A stretch of DNA of 10,104 nucleotides from Desulfobulbaceae bacterium UBA5628 (GTDB lineage Bacteria; Desulfobacterota; Desulfobulbia; Desulfobulbales; Desulfurivibrionaceae): positions 1 through 10,104 of the forward strand of contig DIKC01000085.1 of assembly GCA_002421565.1 (NCBI GenBank), in the 5' to 3' direction. A program made the translations under genes and the position numbers. The notes beneath the pieces are model-generated. The model was not told the DNA's origin and did not search any database. It saw nothing but the letters and a program-made list of their open reading frames with translations. Shown here one piece after another: positions 7,915-10,104 of this stretch; within the stretch, counting starts at the first letter, position 1; each line of letters begins with the position of its first letter.

Positions 7915-7929
7915 CATTATACTATAATG
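7915..7929. promoter_or_regulatory. Perfect palindrome of mirrored -10 boxes in the divergent promoter region
   Basis: CATTATA-C-TATAATG is a perfect 15-bp inverted repeat. It contains TATAAT on the plus strand at 7923-7928 and TATAAT on the minus strand at 7921-7916. The flanks (aaa ... ttt) extend the symmetry with one extra base on the right. The plus-strand box could serve copA, but no good -35 hexamer lies 16-19 bases before it (tagaag, gtagaa), so that promoter may need an activator. The dyad could equally be an operator shared by both units. Confidence 0.55.
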
Positions 7930-7943
7930 CTTTTACAGGTAAA
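7916..7943 (-). promoter_or_regulatory. Candidate sigma70-type promoter for the hma-tpsB-tpsA unit
   Basis: Read on the minus strand, TTTACC (7943-7938, four of six matches to TTGACA) is followed by 16 bases and a perfect TATAAT (7921-7916). Transcription would begin near 7909, giving a leader of about 50 bases before the HMA gene. This is the best promoter match in the intergenic region for that direction. It is prediction only. Confidence 0.5.
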
Positions 7944-7953
7944 GGGTAATTTG

Positions 7954-7975
7954 GGCTCATGTAATGTTGGCTCAT
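7954..7975. repeat. Short direct repeat GGCTCAT in the copA leader
   Basis: GGCTCAT occurs at 7954-7960 and again at 7969-7975, 15 bases apart, each preceded by TT or TTG. It lies between the candidate -10 region and the copA ribosome site. It could be a paired regulator site in the leader or chance; nothing here identifies a regulator. Confidence 0.35.
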
Positions 7976-7987
7976 TGCCGCATGGCG

Positions 7988-7993
7988 GGAGGG
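7988..7993 (+). promoter_or_regulatory. Ribosome binding site that decides the copA start
   Basis: GGAGGG lies six bases before the ATG at 8000 and is the strongest ribosome site in the window. An in-frame ATG at 7982 lies ahead of it and has no comparable site, so initiation at 8000 is favoured. Confidence 0.8.
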
Positions 7994-7999
7994 AAAAAA

Positions 8000-10104
8000 A
8001 TGAGGGTGGGAATCAAGGGGATGCATTGCGCCGCCTGTAGCGCCCGGATCGAGAAGGTTTTGGGGGGAACCGCCGGGATTGAATCGGTTTCGGTCAATCT
8101 GGCCGCCGAAAGCATGGTGGTGGCGTGGGACCCGGCCCGGCTCGATCTTGAGGCCATTGCCGCGATCGTGGCCGGCCTGGGCTTTGAACTTTTGCCGGCC
8201 TCAGCCGACGACGACCCTGGTCGGGAAATGGAACGGCAGCAGGAGGAAACCAGATCCAGGCTGGCCGAGATGGCCCGGCGGCTTTATCCCGCCCTCTTCT
8301 GCGCCGCCCTCTTGTTGCTGATCGCCATGGGCGAGATGCTCGGCTTGCCCCTGCCGGATTTTTTAAGTCCCCACCATGCCCCCCTGACCTTTGCCCTGGT
8401 CCAGTTTTCTCTTGCCCTGCCGGTGATCTGGGCCGGCCGCCATTTCTATCAGCTGGGCTTTCCCAACCTCTGGCAGGGCAATCCCAACATGGATTCCTTG
8501 ATTGCGGTGGGAACCGCCGCCGCCTTTGGCTACAGCACCTGGAACACGGTGGAGATCGTGTTCGGCATCGACCCGATGGGCCGGGCCATGGACCTTTATT
8601 TCGAGTCCGGGGCGGTGATCATCGCCTTGGTCTCTTTAGGCAAATATCTGGAGTTGCGGGCCAGGGCGAAAACCTCCGACGCAGTCCGCCAGTTGATGGA
8701 GCTGGCCCCGGATCAGGCCCTGCTTTTGGACGAAAACGGCGAGACCAGGCCGGTGGCGGTGGCGGCCATCAAGCCGGGCAACCTGCTGCTGGTGCGGCCC
8801 GGCGAACGGTTGCCGGTTGACGGGGTGGTGGTCAAGGGCAGCTCCAGCGTCGATGAATCGATGCTTACCGGCGAACCGCTGCCGGTAAGCAAAAAGGAGG
8901 GCGACCGGGTGACCGGCGGCACCCTCAACCGCAACGGGGCGCTCCAGGTGCGGGCCGAACGGGTGGGCCGGGACACGGTTCTGGCCCGGATCATTCGTCT
9001 GGTGCGGGAGGCCCAAGGTTCCAAGGCGCCGATCGCCAATCTCGCCGACCGGATTAGTTTTTATTTCGTGCCGGTGGTGATCGTAATCGCGGTGGTTGCC
9101 GGAGCGGCCTGGTACCTGCTCGGCGGCGCCGAGTTCTCCTTTGCCCTGCGGATTTTCATCGCGGTGCTGGTGATCGCTTGTCCCTGCGCCATGGGGCTGG
9201 CCACCCCCACTTCGATCATGGTCGGCACCGGCCGGGGAGCCCAGCTCGGGATTCTGGTCAAAGGCGGCGAAACCCTGGAAATGGCCTGCAAGATCAAGGC
9301 GGTGATTTTCGATAAGACCGGCACCCTGACCTATGGCCGGCCGGAATTGACCGATATTATGGTGGTTAAGCCCGGTCTTGGCGAGGAAGAGGCGCTGACC
9401 CTGGCGGCGGCGGCGGAGAGCGGTTCCGAGCATCCCCTGGCCGAGGCGGTGGTTAAGGCGGCGGCGGAACGCCGGTTGCGGCTACCGGAGGCAACGGCCT
9501 TTGAGGCAATCACCGGCCAGGGGATCAGGGCCACGGTGGCGGGCCATGAATTGCTGATCGGCAACCGGGAATTACTGGCCGGGCAGGGGATTGCCGTTGA
9601 TAGCGGGGAAATCTCCCAGGCTGCCGCCGCTTTCGCGGCTGCCGGTAAAACCGCCCTCTATCTAGCCGTTGATCGCCAGGCTACCGCCCTGCTGGCGGTG
9701 GCCGACCGGATTAAGCCGGAGGCGGTGGAGGTGGTCGAGGCGCTAGAGAAAATGGGAATCGCGACTTACATGCTGACCGGCGACCATCCCGTCACCGCCC
9801 GGGCGATTGCGGCCCAGGCCGGAATCAGCGAGGTCTTTGCCCAGGTGCGGCCGGAAGACAAGGCCGCCAAGGTGGAAGAATTGCAGGCCAAGGGGCTGCG
9901 GGTGGCGATGGTCGGCGACGGAATCAACGACGCCCCGGCCCTGGCGCGGGCCGATGTGGGGATTGCCATGGGCACCGGCATCGACGTGGCCATCGAGTCC
10001 GGCGACATCGTCCTGATGAAGGGGCACCTGTCGAGTCTGCTGGCCGCCCTTGCCCTGAGCCGGGCCACCATGCGCAACATCAGGCAGAACCTCTTCTGGG
10101 CCTT
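8000..10104 (+). CDS. copA: Cu+-exporting P1B-type ATPase, CopA-like (partial, runs off right edge)
   Basis: This inner-membrane pump uses ATP to move monovalent copper (or silver) out of the cytoplasm. The 701 codons present hold one N-terminal HMA domain (about 1-65) with GMHCAAC, giving Cys10 and Cys13. Membrane helices lie near 95-115, 128-146, 163-182 and 200-218, with NPNMD at 161-165. The actuator loop has TGE at 290-292. Two further helices lie near 352-372 and 380-402, and the second carries the CPC metal site (394-396). The P/N domains have DKTGTLT with the phosphorylated Asp438, SEHPL at 476-480 and GDGIND at 639-644. The window ends at RQNLFWA, the opening of the seventh helix, so the expected downstream YN and MxxSS metal residues are not visible. 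CPC plus NPNMD and the HMA motif favour the P1B-1 Cu+ class. The start at 8000 follows a strong GGAGGG site; an ATG at 7982 would add six residues. It is divergent from the chaperone-TPS unit. Confidence 0.96.
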   Translation, partial: MRVGIKGMHCAACSARIEKVLGGTAGIESVSVNLAAESMVVAWDPARLDLEAIAAIVAGLGFELLPASADDDPGREMERQQEETRSRLAEMARRLYPALFCAALLLLIAMGEMLGLPLPDFLSPHHAPLTFALVQFSLALPVIWAGRHFYQLGFPNLWQGNPNMDSLIAVGTAAAFGYSTWNTVEIVFGIDPMGRAMDLYFESGAVIIALVSLGKYLELRARAKTSDAVRQLMELAPDQALLLDENGETRPVAVAAIKPGNLLLVRPGERLPVDGVVVKGSSSVDESMLTGEPLPVSKKEGDRVTGGTLNRNGALQVRAERVGRDTVLARIIRLVREAQGSKAPIANLADRISFYFVPVVIVIAVVAGAAWYLLGGAEFSFALRIFIAVLVIACPCAMGLATPTSIMVGTGRGAQLGILVKGGETLEMACKIKAVIFDKTGTLTYGRPELTDIMVVKPGLGEEEALTLAAAAESGSEHPLAEAVVKAAAERRLRLPEATAFEAITGQGIRATVAGHELLIGNRELLAGQGIAVDSGEISQAAAAFAAAGKTALYLAVDRQATALLAVADRIKPEAVEVVEALEKMGIATYMLTGDHPVTARAIAAQAGISEVFAQVRPEDKAAKVEELQAKGLRVAMVGDGINDAPALARADVGIAMGTGIDVAIESGDIVLMKGHLSSLLAALALSRATMRNIRQNLFWA

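Noticed and set aside
7982..7999. Earlier ATG for copA at 7982
   Set aside because: It would translate through the strong GGAGGG site that is ideally spaced for the ATG at 8000.
8636..9433. 265-aa minus-strand frame opposite copA
   Set aside because: It overlaps the actuator and phosphorylation regions of the ATPase, is rich in His/Gly/Gln and has no recognisable domain.

Overview
The window looks like chromosomal DNA of a Gram-negative bacterium with fairly high GC. It encodes an outer-membrane POTRA/beta-barrel secretion porin and a giant exported adhesin-like protein, both of which need an outer membrane. The style of the exoprotein and a REP-like GGGGACAGATTT palindrome remind me of Desulfobacterota (former deltaproteobacteria). 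That is an impression, not a demonstration. Genes fill the window almost completely; the only true intergenic region is about 140 bases (7860-7999).

Two divergent units meet at that intergenic region. Leftward (minus strand) there is a compact series: a 66-aa HMA-domain metallochaperone-like protein (7659-7859), then a two-partner-secretion (TPS) transporter of the ShlB/FhaC family (6029-7654), then the start of its secreted TpsA partner (6004 leftwards). The TpsA frame stays open for 2001 codons and leaves the window at the left edge. Gaps are 4 and 24 bases, so the three genes are probably cotranscribed. Rightward (plus strand) there is a Cu+-type P1B ATPase (CopA-like, from 8000) that runs off the right edge after 701 codons.

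TpsA has a long basic signal peptide, an FHA-type TPS domain with the NPNG motif, a long Gly/Asn/Thr-rich presumed beta-helix, a block of about 30-aa GGS-type repeats, a Pro-Glu hinge, and then a strictly periodic 19-aa cysteine-rich repeat array cut by the window edge. TpsB would carry TpsA across the outer membrane. The small HMA protein would normally hand copper to, or take it from, a CopA-type ATPase, so it fits functionally with the divergent gene although it sits in line with the TPS genes.

Points worth a second look are: the coupling of a copper chaperone gene to a TPS locus whose exoprotein ends in a cysteine-rich array; a REP-like palindrome that encodes part of the TpsA signal peptide; a perfect 15-bp palindrome made of two mirrored TATAAT boxes in the divergent promoter region; and a hexanucleotide microsatellite encoding the Pro-Glu hinge. 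I found no RNA genes, CRISPR, transposase genes or complete mobile elements.
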